A stretch of DNA of 30,598 nucleotides, from the IMG/VR virus record IMGVR_UViG_3300033991_000067, positions 1 to 30,598 of that record. The stretch is one strand, 5' to 3'. Under the pieces are notes generated by a model. The model worked only from the letters and a program-made list of their open reading frames with translations, was not told the origin of the DNA and did no database searches. Positions 7,178 through 14,591 of the stretch are shown in pieces (position 1 is the stretch's first letter; every line of letters begins with the position of its first letter). The position numbers and the translations under genes are program-made. The stretch is from a virus.

Positions 7178-9507
7178 TAAGATTCCTTTGTCATTTTATA
7201 AGAAGTACAATTATTACTTACATCATAAACTGCTGTTAATAAATAAGTAGCTATCGGATTTGTGTTCGCATCGCAGTCTGCCTTTGTCGGGTAAATTTTT
7301 GTTGTTGCACTTGTCAATAATCCAGAAGCATTATAAGTTGTTGCTGTTATACGAAAATTTTCTTGTGTTAAACCAAGTATTCTCTTAATTTCTGTATCTA
7401 AATTTGATAAATCTAAACTTATTCCTTCTATTTCAGCAATTATTTCATTCTTATTTGCAGTTGCATTAGTTTCACTTGCTGGGTCATCTGGAAGATTATC
7501 TGTTCTTTCTTTTATTGCATTTATATTAGTAGATAAATCTTTTATTAATTCATTTACTGCAATAATTGACGAATAATAATTACTATTATAGCAAATAGTA
7601 GCATGTAAATAATACACTTCTTGGTCATCTAATTCATCAGGTGTTCTATGAAATAAAAATACACCTTCAGAAGTTGGGGTATTATTTATTGTTGGATGAT
7701 ATTTAGTTACTCCATTGCTATCTTTTAATTCTATTTCACAATTAGTTGGAGTTGTTATTCTTGAACCATTAATTTCTAACCAAGTACAAATAGCTAAAGT
7801 ATTTTCGCAAGTCAATAAACCTACTGATGCTTTACATATTGCTGTCGAAGCATGTTCAGTTAAATTAAGATTTAGGACATGTTCATTAATAACAGATATA
7901 GATTGTTTTTTATCATAATAATCTATCTTTATTAATATTATCTCATAAGTTCCGTATTCCCACGAATAAGAAAAAGGGCTATCATAATAAGCTGGAGGCG
8001 TTCCATCACCAGGGTCAAATAAAAAATTTAATAAATGCTCATCTGTAATACTATCTTTTACATTTATAATTTTTGTATATTTACTTACTACAATATCCAA
8101 ATTGTCTTGATTTGAAATAAATTCTTCATCAGTTATTTTTAAAATGCAGTTTATTGTTCCTATATTATTAAAAGTATATTCATAATTTCTTATGGCTTCT
8201 TGCAAAGTTCCATAACCATTTTTAGGAATTTCAATAAATCCACTTCCTTCTATATCATAATAAGCATGTGCTAATTCAATGTCGCCATTTGGGTCAGAAA
8301 TAGCTGCATCACTAAATGGTTTTATTGTTTGGTGGTCTTTACATGTTTTGTTTGTTCCTGCATAAACATTTGGTGGCTCTCCTATTGTTGCTACAATTTC
8401 GTTGTTATCTAATTCACATTTTTGAGTTCCATTACTTATTAAAAAAGCTCTAAATAATATTTTTTCTGTTATAATGGAAAATGTTTCTATATTTGCACCA
8501 ATTATGATTGAAGAATTATAATGGCTTGAATCCCCACCAGAAATCCAAGCACTACCATTCCAATAATACCATGTTACTCCATCATCATCACTAATATTGT
8601 AACCTATACTTCCTTCATTTCCTACGCCTAAAGTTTCATTAAATGCAAACCAATTAGCTATGCCTATTACTTGCCAAGAGGCATTTGGTCGTATAGTTGG
8701 TTTATCAGAAAAATAATACCAGTTTTCTCTTCCTATTCCAGAATTATATATAAAAGCAATTTCTGCAACAGTTAATACTTTATTATAAATATTACATTCA
8801 TCCAACAATCCACCATAATAATCTCCAACCGCATCTCTTGCACCTAATTGAAAATCATAATTTACTATTATATCTCCTGTGCCTAAAGTATCTTTTATAA
8901 TTGTTAATGATTGTAAAGAATTATCGATATATACCTGAATACCTGAAGCTAAACCATTTCCGTTATATGTAACTACAATATGATGCCATGAATTATCATT
9001 CCATCCTGTTGAGATTGACGTTACATGAATGAATTGATTAGAAGGTACGGAATAAACTAACCGTACTGATATTGAACCATTTGTATTCATTCCAAATGAA
9101 TAACCTGTTTGCGAAGATATAAATCCTTGTTTACCCATCATCATGCCATAAGTACTGGTTGGGCAACCATTTGATGTTTTAAACCAACATGCTAAACTAA
9201 ACGGAGTAGTTTTACTAATCTTAAATATATTACCAAATTCTACGTATTCATTAATTCCATTAAATGACAGACAATTGCCTAACTTTCCACTAACCCAATT
9301 AGAATCATCCATATTAATAGCAGTACCATTTCTACTATTTCCTGATGAATCAGAAACTACAATACCAGAAGATTCGTTTAAATGCCAGCGAGCATATACA
9401 TTAGATAAATTTTCTTTTAAAGTAGCTAAATCTCCGCTAACTTCTATTTTAGCGGAATTATATGTATATTCCGCAGGAGTATTATAGTCATAATGTTTAT
9501 TAGCCAT
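7177..9507 (-). CDS. LamG-domain virion surface protein, 776 aa
   Basis: Starts at ATG 9507 behind AAGAGGAAC. Residues about 38-258 form a laminin-G/concanavalin-like domain: WHLNESSGIVVSDSSGNSRNG, then GKLGNCLSFNGINEYVEFG, WHHIVVTYNG, and DECNIYNKVLTVAEIAFIYN are hallmark segments of LamG_3 domains. Beta-rich Ig- or PKD-like modules follow (for example around ISDPNGDIELAHAYYDIEG). A C-terminal stalk has predicted coil (NELIKDLSTNINAIKERTDN) and an end domain. Such proteins bind glycans or cell surfaces. It follows a BppU-like 109-aa protein and lies between the tail tube and chaperone genes, an unusual place for a fibre. It is probably a side fibre or tail decoration; its paralogue is the fibre at 24467-27421. 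Confidence 0.8.
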   Translation of the reverse strand: MANKHYDYNTPAEYTYNSAKIEVSGDLATLKENLSNVYARWHLNESSGIVVSDSSGNSRNGTAINMDDSNWVSGKLGNCLSFNGINEYVEFGNIFKISKTTPFSLACWFKTSNGCPTSTYGMMMGKQGFISSQTGYSFGMNTNGSISVRLVYSVPSNQFIHVTSISTGWNDNSWHHIVVTYNGNGLASGIQVYIDNSLQSLTIIKDTLGTGDIIVNYDFQLGARDAVGDYYGGLLDECNIYNKVLTVAEIAFIYNSGIGRENWYYFSDKPTIRPNASWQVIGIANWFAFNETLGVGNEGSIGYNISDDDGVTWYYWNGSAWISGGDSSHYNSSIIIGANIETFSIITEKILFRAFLISNGTQKCELDNNEIVATIGEPPNVYAGTNKTCKDHQTIKPFSDAAISDPNGDIELAHAYYDIEGSGFIEIPKNGYGTLQEAIRNYEYTFNNIGTINCILKITDEEFISNQDNLDIVVSKYTKIINVKDSITDEHLLNFLFDPGDGTPPAYYDSPFSYSWEYGTYEIILIKIDYYDKKQSISVINEHVLNLNLTEHASTAICKASVGLLTCENTLAICTWLEINGSRITTPTNCEIELKDSNGVTKYHPTINNTPTSEGVFLFHRTPDELDDQEVYYLHATICYNSNYYSSIIAVNELIKDLSTNINAIKERTDNLPDDPASETNATANKNEIIAEIEGISLDLSNLDTEIKRILGLTQENFRITATTYNASGLLTSATTKIYPTKADCDANTNPIATYLLTAVYDVSNNCTSYKMTKES

Positions 9508-9521
9508 TTTTGTTCCTCTTT

Positions 9522-9851
9522 TTATTTAGTTAATGCCTGAATTAAATTTAATGAAAAAGTAGTACTTTTGTCTATTTCACCTGTTGTAAAAATAGTTTTT
9601 AATTCCAGGTTATAAGAACCAGCAGCCTGATTTAGATTTGTTGAAGTTAGGGTTACTTTTACAATTCCTGAAACCACTAAAGTTTTATCAAAATCTGTAT
9701 CTGTTTTAGTAATTACTGCTGTGCCACCTGAGTCTTTGACTACTAAAGAAAATGTAGCCCCTGTTAAATTGATAATAGTTCCTGAAGCATCTTTAAAAGT
9801 AAACGAAAGTACTTTTTGTTCCTGAGTTTTTAATGTAATATCATTTGCCAT
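9522..9851 (-). CDS. BppU N-terminal-like small virion protein, 109 aa
   Basis: Starts at ATG 9851 behind AAGGAG. It begins MANDITLKTQEQKVLSFTFK and has the pattern INLTGATFSLVVKDSGGTAV ... GSYNLELKTIF ... FSLNLIQALTK. This is the usual layout of BppU N-terminal-like domains, which anchor receptor-binding proteins to a baseplate or tail: a strand, the phrase LTGATxxxxVKD, a strand with YNLEL, and a closing strand. The protein at 28575-28967 has the same layout (VDITGATVTMLIKN ... GNYLYEIQIEM). It directly precedes the LamG gene at 7177-9507 and may form its attachment site. The family assignment is from pattern memory and should be read as probable. Confidence 0.65.
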   Translation of the reverse strand: MANDITLKTQEQKVLSFTFKDASGTIINLTGATFSLVVKDSGGTAVITKTDTDFDKTLVVSGIVKVTLTSTNLNQAAGSYNLELKTIFTTGEIDKSTTFSLNLIQALTK

Positions 9852-9862
9852 TTTTTATCTCC

Positions 9863-10087
9863 TTAATCTTGTACAGTTACATTTGGCTGGTCTAAAATAA
9901 CTTCAATATCTTCCTGACCAGCTTCTATATTTATATTCTCTTGTTCAATTACAATATCTAAAGTTTCATCTTCTACTAAAACTTCAATAATCTTTTCTCC
10001 ATAATCTATAGTAATTTCAAAAGGAAGATAATAATTTATATCTTCTGCTGAAATAAATCCTTTTGTTAAAAGTGAAATTGGAATCAT
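9863..10087 (-). CDS. Small acidic protein, 74 aa
   Basis: I choose ATG 10087 because AGGAGT lies just upstream; a longer frame beginning at 10111 would start inside the U-tract side of a terminator and is rejected. The protein begins MIPISLLTKGFISAEDINYY and is strongly acidic, with alternating hydrophobic residues (EKIIEVLVEDETLDIVIEQE), so it is probably a small beta-sandwich. It opens the BppU-like/LamG surface-protein cassette and is preceded by an intrinsic terminator that leaves no room for a promoter. Family not recognised; a virion role is inferred from context. Confidence 0.7.
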   Translation of the reverse strand: MIPISLLTKGFISAEDINYYLPFEITIDYGEKIIEVLVEDETLDIVIEQENINIEAGQEDIEVILDQPNVTVQD

Positions 10088-10097
10088 TTTACTCCTA

Positions 10098-10130
10098 ATA
10101 AAAAAGCCCAATCTAAGTAAGATAGGGCTT
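10098..10130 (-). terminator. Intrinsic terminator inside the operon (attenuator candidate)
   Basis: On the minus strand AAGCCC-U-AUCU-UACUU-AGAU-U-GGGCUU forms a stem of 6 + 4 pairs around a single U-U mismatch and a 5-base loop. The arms are at 104-109/125-130 and 111-114/120-123 of the 10,000s. It is followed at once by a run of six U. The ribosome binding site of the 74-aa gene begins three bases after the U run, so the downstream genes can only be expressed by read-through. Confidence 0.8.
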
Positions 10131-10187
10131 AATTTTTTTATAAAAAATAGTTACCTTACCTTACCGATTAAAAATATTACTTACTTA

Positions 10188-10856
10188 TCAAAATTTTATT
10201 TTTTCCGAATAAAAATTATACCAATAATTTCTGTTTGAATTACTTTTAGCATGGCAGTTTCTACAAAGACTAATTAAATTATTAAAATCAGTATTTCTCT
10301 TATTATAGTCTATATGATGAACATCCAATTGCCTTCCATTTTCTAACTGAGAACAACCGCATAATTGACATTTATAATGGTCTCTAAATCTAACTTGTTC
10401 TTTTAAAGAAGAATCAAATTCATCACCATATTCCATGAGATTTCTATCTTCTATCCAATTCCAATGTAATTTTCCTTTTCGAGAACAAGACTTGCATCGT
10501 AGAAATCTTGGATATATTTCTGTTCCACAATCTATACAATAGTATTTTTTTCTGCCTTTTTTATGGGAGCAAGATTTGCATTTTTTAGCATCCCATCTTT
10601 TTATTTCTTTTCCACAATCAGGGCAATAACGAGGATTAATACTGATGCCATTTATGTAATGACATGCTTTTTTACCTATATATTTACCTTTTAAAGATTC
10701 TGCGGTAGTTCTTATTTTAATATTGTATTTTTTTAAATAACGATAAACAGCAGCAAAAGAACGATTCAATTTAGTAGCAATTTCTTTACCTGTTTTCTTA
10801 TTAATGGAATATTCTTTAATAAGATATTCCTTTTCTATTATTTTTGCTTTGCTCAT
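10188..10856 (-). CDS. HTH / double zinc-ribbon / HNH homing endonuclease, 222 aa
   Basis: Residues about 8-50 form a helix-turn-helix (TGKEIATKLNRSFAAVYRYL). Two zinc ribbons follow: C78/C81 with C93/C96, and C107/C110 with C121/C124. The C-terminal HNH domain has C163/C166, then H180-H181-I-D in LDVHHIDYNKRN, N193, and C198xxC201-H202 (LCRNCHAKSN). Domain order and size are those of free-standing phage HNH endonucleases. It starts at ATG 10856 with no visible ribosome binding site: the preceding bases are an A-run and the foot of a stable hairpin behind the tail tube gene. It ends at TGA 10188, about 100 bases before the next gene; that gap holds a triple GGTAA repeat (10151-10165 on the complement) and a terminator. 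Confidence 0.9.
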   Translation of the reverse strand: MSKAKIIEKEYLIKEYSINKKTGKEIATKLNRSFAAVYRYLKKYNIKIRTTAESLKGKYIGKKACHYINGISINPRYCPDCGKEIKRWDAKKCKSCSHKKGRKKYYCIDCGTEIYPRFLRCKSCSRKGKLHWNWIEDRNLMEYGDEFDSSLKEQVRFRDHYKCQLCGCSQLENGRQLDVHHIDYNKRNTDFNNLISLCRNCHAKSNSNRNYWYNFYSEKIKF

Positions 10857-10866
10857 ATTTTTTTGG

Positions 10867-10892
10867 GAAGGGGCTATTTACATAACCCCTTC
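10867..10892 (-). promoter_or_regulatory. Stable hairpin after the tail tube gene, no U-tract
   Basis: On the minus strand GAAGGGGUUAU-GUAA-AUAGCCCCUUC is an 11-pair stem (one G-U) capped by a GNRA-type GUAA tetraloop, 7 bases after the tail tube stop codon. It is followed by CCAAAAAAA, not by U, so it is unlikely to terminate transcription. A role as a 3' stability element for the tail tube message, or as a block on the start codon of the endonuclease 11 bases further on, is inferred. Confidence 0.7.
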
Positions 10893-10898
10893 AAATTA

Positions 10899-12119
10899 TT
10901 AAAGTTCCGATTCGTCGGTAGTTACCATAAAATTGTCAGATTCAAGAGTATCATCCGCCGAGTCCATATCTTCGGGTCTCGCACCCAAAGGTTTGAGTGC
11001 TGTTGGGCTAAGCCCAGTAATTTTATACCCCATCTTAAAACTTGTTTTTTCATTAGTGGTATAAATTTTTACCGTCATTGATATTGTATCTACCAAATTT
11101 TCAACATCTATATCTTTATAAGCACCTATATTTCCGAGTATCTCTTCTATAGAAAAGTCTTCTAGGATGCGACCAAGAGTTACTGTAACTGTTTTACTTT
11201 TTACACCAGTCTGAACCACTTCAGTATTTCCTATTTCCTTATAATCTGCTCTTTCCAAAACGACATCGATACCTACACTCTGTAAACGATAAACTTGCTG
11301 ATTATCTCCTGCACCTATTTTTAAATAAATCGTACACTGGTCTGCATATAAAGCATCAGAATCTACATCATTGTCAGTCCATAAAGTAGTATAAGCTGTA
11401 GCAGCAGGATAAAATACTTTTATAATGTCTCCAACTTCGCAAGTCTGCACAATAACCGAACCTGCCGAGTATCTCCAAGTATTATCAGCATAAGGAGAAG
11501 CAGTATCTTCTACCAATTCACTAACAACACCTGAACGAACTCTTAATACTCTATAAATGTATTTTCCAGCAGCATATTCTATTGCAACAGGTGATAAAAC
11601 AATTGTTTCTATTCCTGGAACTGAATTTGTTGCTTTCTGAAAAGCTAAATAATTATCCTTAATTATTCTACATTGTTCACCAGCCAAATCGAAACTTCGT
11701 GTAACCATTGCATCTGGGTCTGCAATATTAATCGTGAATCCACTTAATCTTTGTTTCGGAAAATAAACCGTTCCCTTAAAACTTCCATCCTCATCTGTCA
11801 AATAAGCACTTATGTCAAAACGAGTAGATTTTAAATCATCCAAATCTACAGATTCATCCAATGCTCCAGAAGCAGGGTCTACGATGTTAGCTAAATCTCT
11901 CCAAAAAGCCATTGAACCATATTCATTCTGAGTAAGTGTTACAGGACAAGAAGGTATAAGTTTATGAACCCCTAACTTTAATGTTCTGCCCAATTCGTAT
12001 AATTTTTCCTGATTAAGAGTTATATCTCCCGAAATTTCCGTAACCCTGTCCACCTGGGAAGGGTCTCGGTCTGAATTCCAGGGATACACACGACAAACAC
12101 TCGCATTGCCTTTAATCAT
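10899..12119 (-). CDS. Major tail tube protein candidate, 406 aa
   Basis: Starts at ATG 12119 behind AAAGGAGAT. The beta-rich 406-aa protein begins MIKGNASVCRVYPWNSDRDP. It contains features expected of a large tube protein with added domains: ITLNQEKLYELGR near the N-terminus and a middle insertion (about 175-260) of Ig-like character. A C-terminal part follows with TVTVTLGRILEDFSIEEILGN and SMTVKIYTTNEKTSF. Larger than the usual 150-250-aa siphophage tube proteins, so it may carry an external domain. Its place after the tail completion gene and before the tail chaperones and tape measure supports the assignment, as does the stable hairpin behind it, a feature shared only with the capsid gene. 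Confidence 0.7.
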   Translation of the reverse strand: MIKGNASVCRVYPWNSDRDPSQVDRVTEISGDITLNQEKLYELGRTLKLGVHKLIPSCPVTLTQNEYGSMAFWRDLANIVDPASGALDESVDLDDLKSTRFDISAYLTDEDGSFKGTVYFPKQRLSGFTINIADPDAMVTRSFDLAGEQCRIIKDNYLAFQKATNSVPGIETIVLSPVAIEYAAGKYIYRVLRVRSGVVSELVEDTASPYADNTWRYSAGSVIVQTCEVGDIIKVFYPAATAYTTLWTDNDVDSDALYADQCTIYLKIGAGDNQQVYRLQSVGIDVVLERADYKEIGNTEVVQTGVKSKTVTVTLGRILEDFSIEEILGNIGAYKDIDVENLVDTISMTVKIYTTNEKTSFKMGYKITGLSPTALKPLGARPEDMDSADDTLESDNFMVTTDESEL

Positions 12120-12146
12120 CTCTATATCTCCTTTGTTTTAAATGAG

Positions 12147-12953
12147 TTATGACTTTTTAGCCTCTTCAATAGGTTCAGTTTTTGGTAATTTCTCTTCTTC
12201 TCTAAGAAGAAACCAACTGATATAGTCATTTACTCTATTTATCCTTACTAAATATAAGTATGCTTCTTGGTGCAATTTGTTATGTATTTTTTTATCTTTT
12301 AAATACATAAAATTATCTTCATTATTGTTTTCTCTACTACAATCAATATGATGCACCACCTTACCGTCGATTTTATCTTTTGTATCGACAATTTCATATT
12401 TCAAACAAAAATCTTTTAAATAATCATAAATTAATCCTATTTCAACTAAATATTCGTATCCTCGCCAATGTAAACTTCTATGTTTTCCTTGAGCAATTTT
12501 CAAAAAATTCGATTCTTTATTATTTTTTTTGTTTCCATCTATATGATGTTTAATTGTTATATTTTTGTTAGTATCTCCTGTCCAATACGGTTTAAAATTC
12601 TGTTTTCTTTGCGAACAAGATTTACATAATCCAGATTTACTGCTTCTGGTAATTTCATTTCCACATTTACAAAAATATTTTTTAGAATTTTGTTTCCTTA
12701 TAAATTTATAACAATTTATACAGTATTTTGATTTATAAAAAGTTAATTTTCCGCAAATTAAACAATTGTTTCTTGTAGTTATTTTTTTAAACCATCCTAA
12801 TTCATGTATTTTATCATAAATTGTATGATTACTTATTTTCAATAATTTAGCAATTTTAGTTGGTGAAATTTTTTGTATAACATATAAATCGTAAAGATTT
12901 TTTATATCAACTTTCAAAGAACAAAATCTACCTAATTTATCTCGTTTTTTCAT
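12147..12953 (-). CDS. Tandem-HNH homing endonuclease with HTH and zinc ribbons, 268 aa
   Basis: Residues about 18-58 form an HTH (ISPTKIAKLLKISNHTIYDK). Zinc ribbons follow at C64/C67 with C78/C81, and C95/C97 with C110/C113. Two copies of an HNH module then occur in tandem. Module 1 (about 134-186) has KHHIDGNKKNNKESNFLKI and HRSLHWRGYEYLV. Module 2 (about 198-251) has VHHIDCSRENNNEDNFMYL and HNKLHQEAYLYLV. Both keep the HHID, the central N and the terminal H, so both could be active. The gene starts two bases after the stop of the 70-aa gene, with only a weak GGAA upstream, and ends 27 bases before the tail tube start. Confidence 0.85.
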   Translation of the reverse strand: MKKRDKLGRFCSLKVDIKNLYDLYVIQKISPTKIAKLLKISNHTIYDKIHELGWFKKITTRNNCLICGKLTFYKSKYCINCYKFIRKQNSKKYFCKCGNEITRSSKSGLCKSCSQRKQNFKPYWTGDTNKNITIKHHIDGNKKNNKESNFLKIAQGKHRSLHWRGYEYLVEIGLIYDYLKDFCLKYEIVDTKDKIDGKVVHHIDCSRENNNEDNFMYLKDKKIHNKLHQEAYLYLVRINRVNDYISWFLLREEEKLPKTEPIEEAKKS

Positions 12954-12954
12954 C

Positions 12955-13167
12955 TTATTCCGTTATTCCTATTTTTCCTTCAATTCTCGCTATTCTTTCA
13001 CCAAATTTATCAATTCTATCATCAAGTTTTTGTATAAATCCTTTTAATTCTTTTACTGATAATTCAAGATGTTTTAAATCATTCATCTTAATCAAAATAA
13101 AAATAACACCATTAAAAATTGTAGTTACCAATGATAATCCTATACCTATATAAGATAAATTAATCAT
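12955..13167 (-). CDS. Small membrane-anchored coiled-coil protein, 70 aa
   Basis: Starts at ATG 13167 behind ATAGGAG. Residues about 4-27 (LSYIGIGLSLVTTIFNGVIF) form one membrane segment. Residues about 30-66 are a heptad-like coiled coil (LKHLELSVKELKGFIQKLDD and following). The layout is like XhlA-type holin-associated proteins and other small phage membrane proteins. It is unusual to find it between the tail completion and tail tube genes, so it could instead be an assembly or superinfection factor. I cannot choose between these. Confidence 0.65.
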   Translation of the reverse strand: MINLSYIGIGLSLVTTIFNGVIFILIKMNDLKHLELSVKELKGFIQKLDDRIDKFGERIARIEGKIGITE

Positions 13168-13175
13168 TTTATCTC

Positions 13176-13643
13176 CTATAATGCTACTCTCGCTCTTACA
13201 CTTATTAAATGTCTATATTTATCTTCCTTTGCCAATCCTTCGAGATTTGCAAGTTCCTTACGATTGGCAGTAATTTCTAAAACTGAAATTCTTCCTGCTA
13301 AAATTTTCTCTGATACTATTCCGCCTGTAATATTATAAGTATAATAATTTATTCCAGTCATTATTTTTGGAAGAATCCAATCAGCCAAATCTAATTTTTG
13401 CCCATCATTTTCTGCAAAAATACGAATTTCTATATTTACAAAATCACTTAATCCATCGCTTCCTACTTCTAATCTTTTTTCTGGGCGGTCTGTAACATTG
13501 ACTAAGATAGCGGGAAAATGTCCTTCATAAATTTCCGAAAAGACCTTCTCGCAATAAATTCCAGTCCAGCCATCGGTTACTAAATCTGCGGTAATTTTAT
13601 CGATTACAGAAGCCTCTACATTCCTACTTAGTCTATATGCCAT
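13176..13643 (-). CDS. Tail completion/terminator-like protein, 155 aa
   Basis: Starts at ATG 13643 in the context TAATATGG, where TAA is close to the upstream gene stop, with only a weak purine run before it. It begins MAYRLSRNVEASVIDKITAD and has an alpha/beta pattern: FPAILVNVTDRPEKRLEVG, then FVNIEIRIFAENDGQKLDLA and a final strand HLISVRARVAL. Length, pattern and position (after an HK97 gp10-like neck protein and before the tail tube) fit tail completion proteins, which cap the tail tube and join it to the head. Assignment rests mostly on order. Confidence 0.65.
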   Translation of the reverse strand: MAYRLSRNVEASVIDKITADLVTDGWTGIYCEKVFSEIYEGHFPAILVNVTDRPEKRLEVGSDGLSDFVNIEIRIFAENDGQKLDLADWILPKIMTGINYYTYNITGGIVSEKILAGRISVLEITANRKELANLEGLAKEDKYRHLISVRARVAL

Positions 13644-13644
13644 A

Positions 13645-14193
13645 TTATTTACTCGCTTGTTCTAAATTTTTTGAAAATTTTAAAATTTCTTTTTGTATAT
13701 AAGCAACCAAATCAGAATAAGCTATATCTACAAATCTTAATGGAGGAATTGGTTTCTTATTTGTATTTTTATCAAAAAAAGTATATTCACCTGCTCCTAC
13801 TAACCATTTTCCACCGCTTTTTGAACTATCGGGAGCACCATCAGGAAAAGCTCCTAAAGGAAGAAAAGCATTTGCAGCCCCTGGCTTAAATCCGTCATTA
13901 AATGCTTCCCAATAAGTTTGTCCATTCTTTCCTTTTGGAAAATTATTAATATTCCCTATTCCTACATGAACTCCTGCGGGTGTAGAAAGAACATCTACTC
14001 CTATTGAATTCGCTAATGATTGTAATCTAAATCCAGAACCTTCGAGAATTTTTTTCATTATTTCAGCAGTGGCTTGAGATGATAAAATAATCTGATTTTG
14101 AAGCTCTGGATAAATACGAGCAGAAACTTCCCGCATAAATTGACGAGGGTCTTTCCCTTTTTTTGTAATCCGAATTGTAAATGTTTTAGGCAT
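13645..14193 (-). CDS. HK97 gp10-like neck/tail component, 182 aa
   Basis: Starts at ATG 14193 behind AAGGAAA. The N-terminus (MPKTFTIRITKKGKDPRQFM) is followed by a helix with QNQIILSSQATAEIMKKILE. A Gly-rich central region comes next (VHVGIGNINNFPKGKNGQTY ... WLVGAGEYTFF), then a C-terminal helix beginning PPLRFVDIAYSDLVAYIQK. The long helix, flexible Gly/Pro-rich loop with a bulky aromatic cluster, and closing PP-RF-helix are typical of HK97 gp10-family proteins. These join head and tail. Position between the head-closure and tail-completion genes agrees. Confidence 0.75.
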   Translation of the reverse strand: MPKTFTIRITKKGKDPRQFMREVSARIYPELQNQIILSSQATAEIMKKILEGSGFRLQSLANSIGVDVLSTPAGVHVGIGNINNFPKGKNGQTYWEAFNDGFKPGAANAFLPLGAFPDGAPDSSKSGGKWLVGAGEYTFFDKNTNKKPIPPLRFVDIAYSDLVAYIQKEILKFSKNLEQASK

Positions 14194-14204
14194 TTATCAT
14201 TTCC

Positions 14205-14591
14205 TTATGTATTTATTACTTTTTTCTCTAAAATTACTACTAAATAATCTTGTCGAGAAAGTATTCCAAATCCTTTTTGGTCATCTTTGTAACATTTGAA
14301 ATATTCTTCTCCGATTTTTATTCTATCGGCAGCTTTAATTGTATTGATATGTCTTTTTTCTATAATAATTTCTTTTGAGCCAATGGGGATATTTCCATAA
14401 TAAGCCCACTTTAATGCTTCTACAGATACATCTCTCACTAAAGCATCTATAGCGATAGGTTGTATAAAATTTTTTTCAGTTGTCCGTTCATACGGGTCAG
14501 TTAATACGCTCTGGGCGTTATATAATAAAATCTTTTGTAACTTATTTTCTTGTCTTAATATATTAAAAATATTAATTCGTTTATCTGGCAT
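14205..14591 (-). CDS. Head closure (stopper-like) protein candidate, 128 aa
   Basis: The start at ATG 14591 lies inside the last codons of the HNH gene upstream, and the ribosome binding site TTGGAG is also inside that gene, so the endonuclease now supplies its translation signals. The protein begins MPDKRINIFNILRQENKLQK and has a beta-rich C-terminal half (KEIIIEKRHINTIKAADRIK, EEYFKCYKDDQKGFG, DYLVVILEKK). The layout, a strand-rich barrel with an exposed IGEEYFKC strand, is as in small head-closure proteins. The position between the connector and gp10-like genes supports that. Confidence 0.6.
   Translation of the reverse strand: MPDKRINIFNILRQENKLQKILLYNAQSVLTDPYERTTEKNFIQPIAIDALVRDVSVEALKWAYYGNIPIGSKEIIIEKRHINTIKAADRIKIGEEYFKCYKDDQKGFGILSRQDYLVVILEKKVINT

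Noticed and set aside
10088-10111. Longer start of the 74-aa gene (MGFFIRSK...)
   Set aside because: It would begin within the terminator; the ribosome binding site supports ATG 10087. The same argument applies to the extension from 28967 to 29015.
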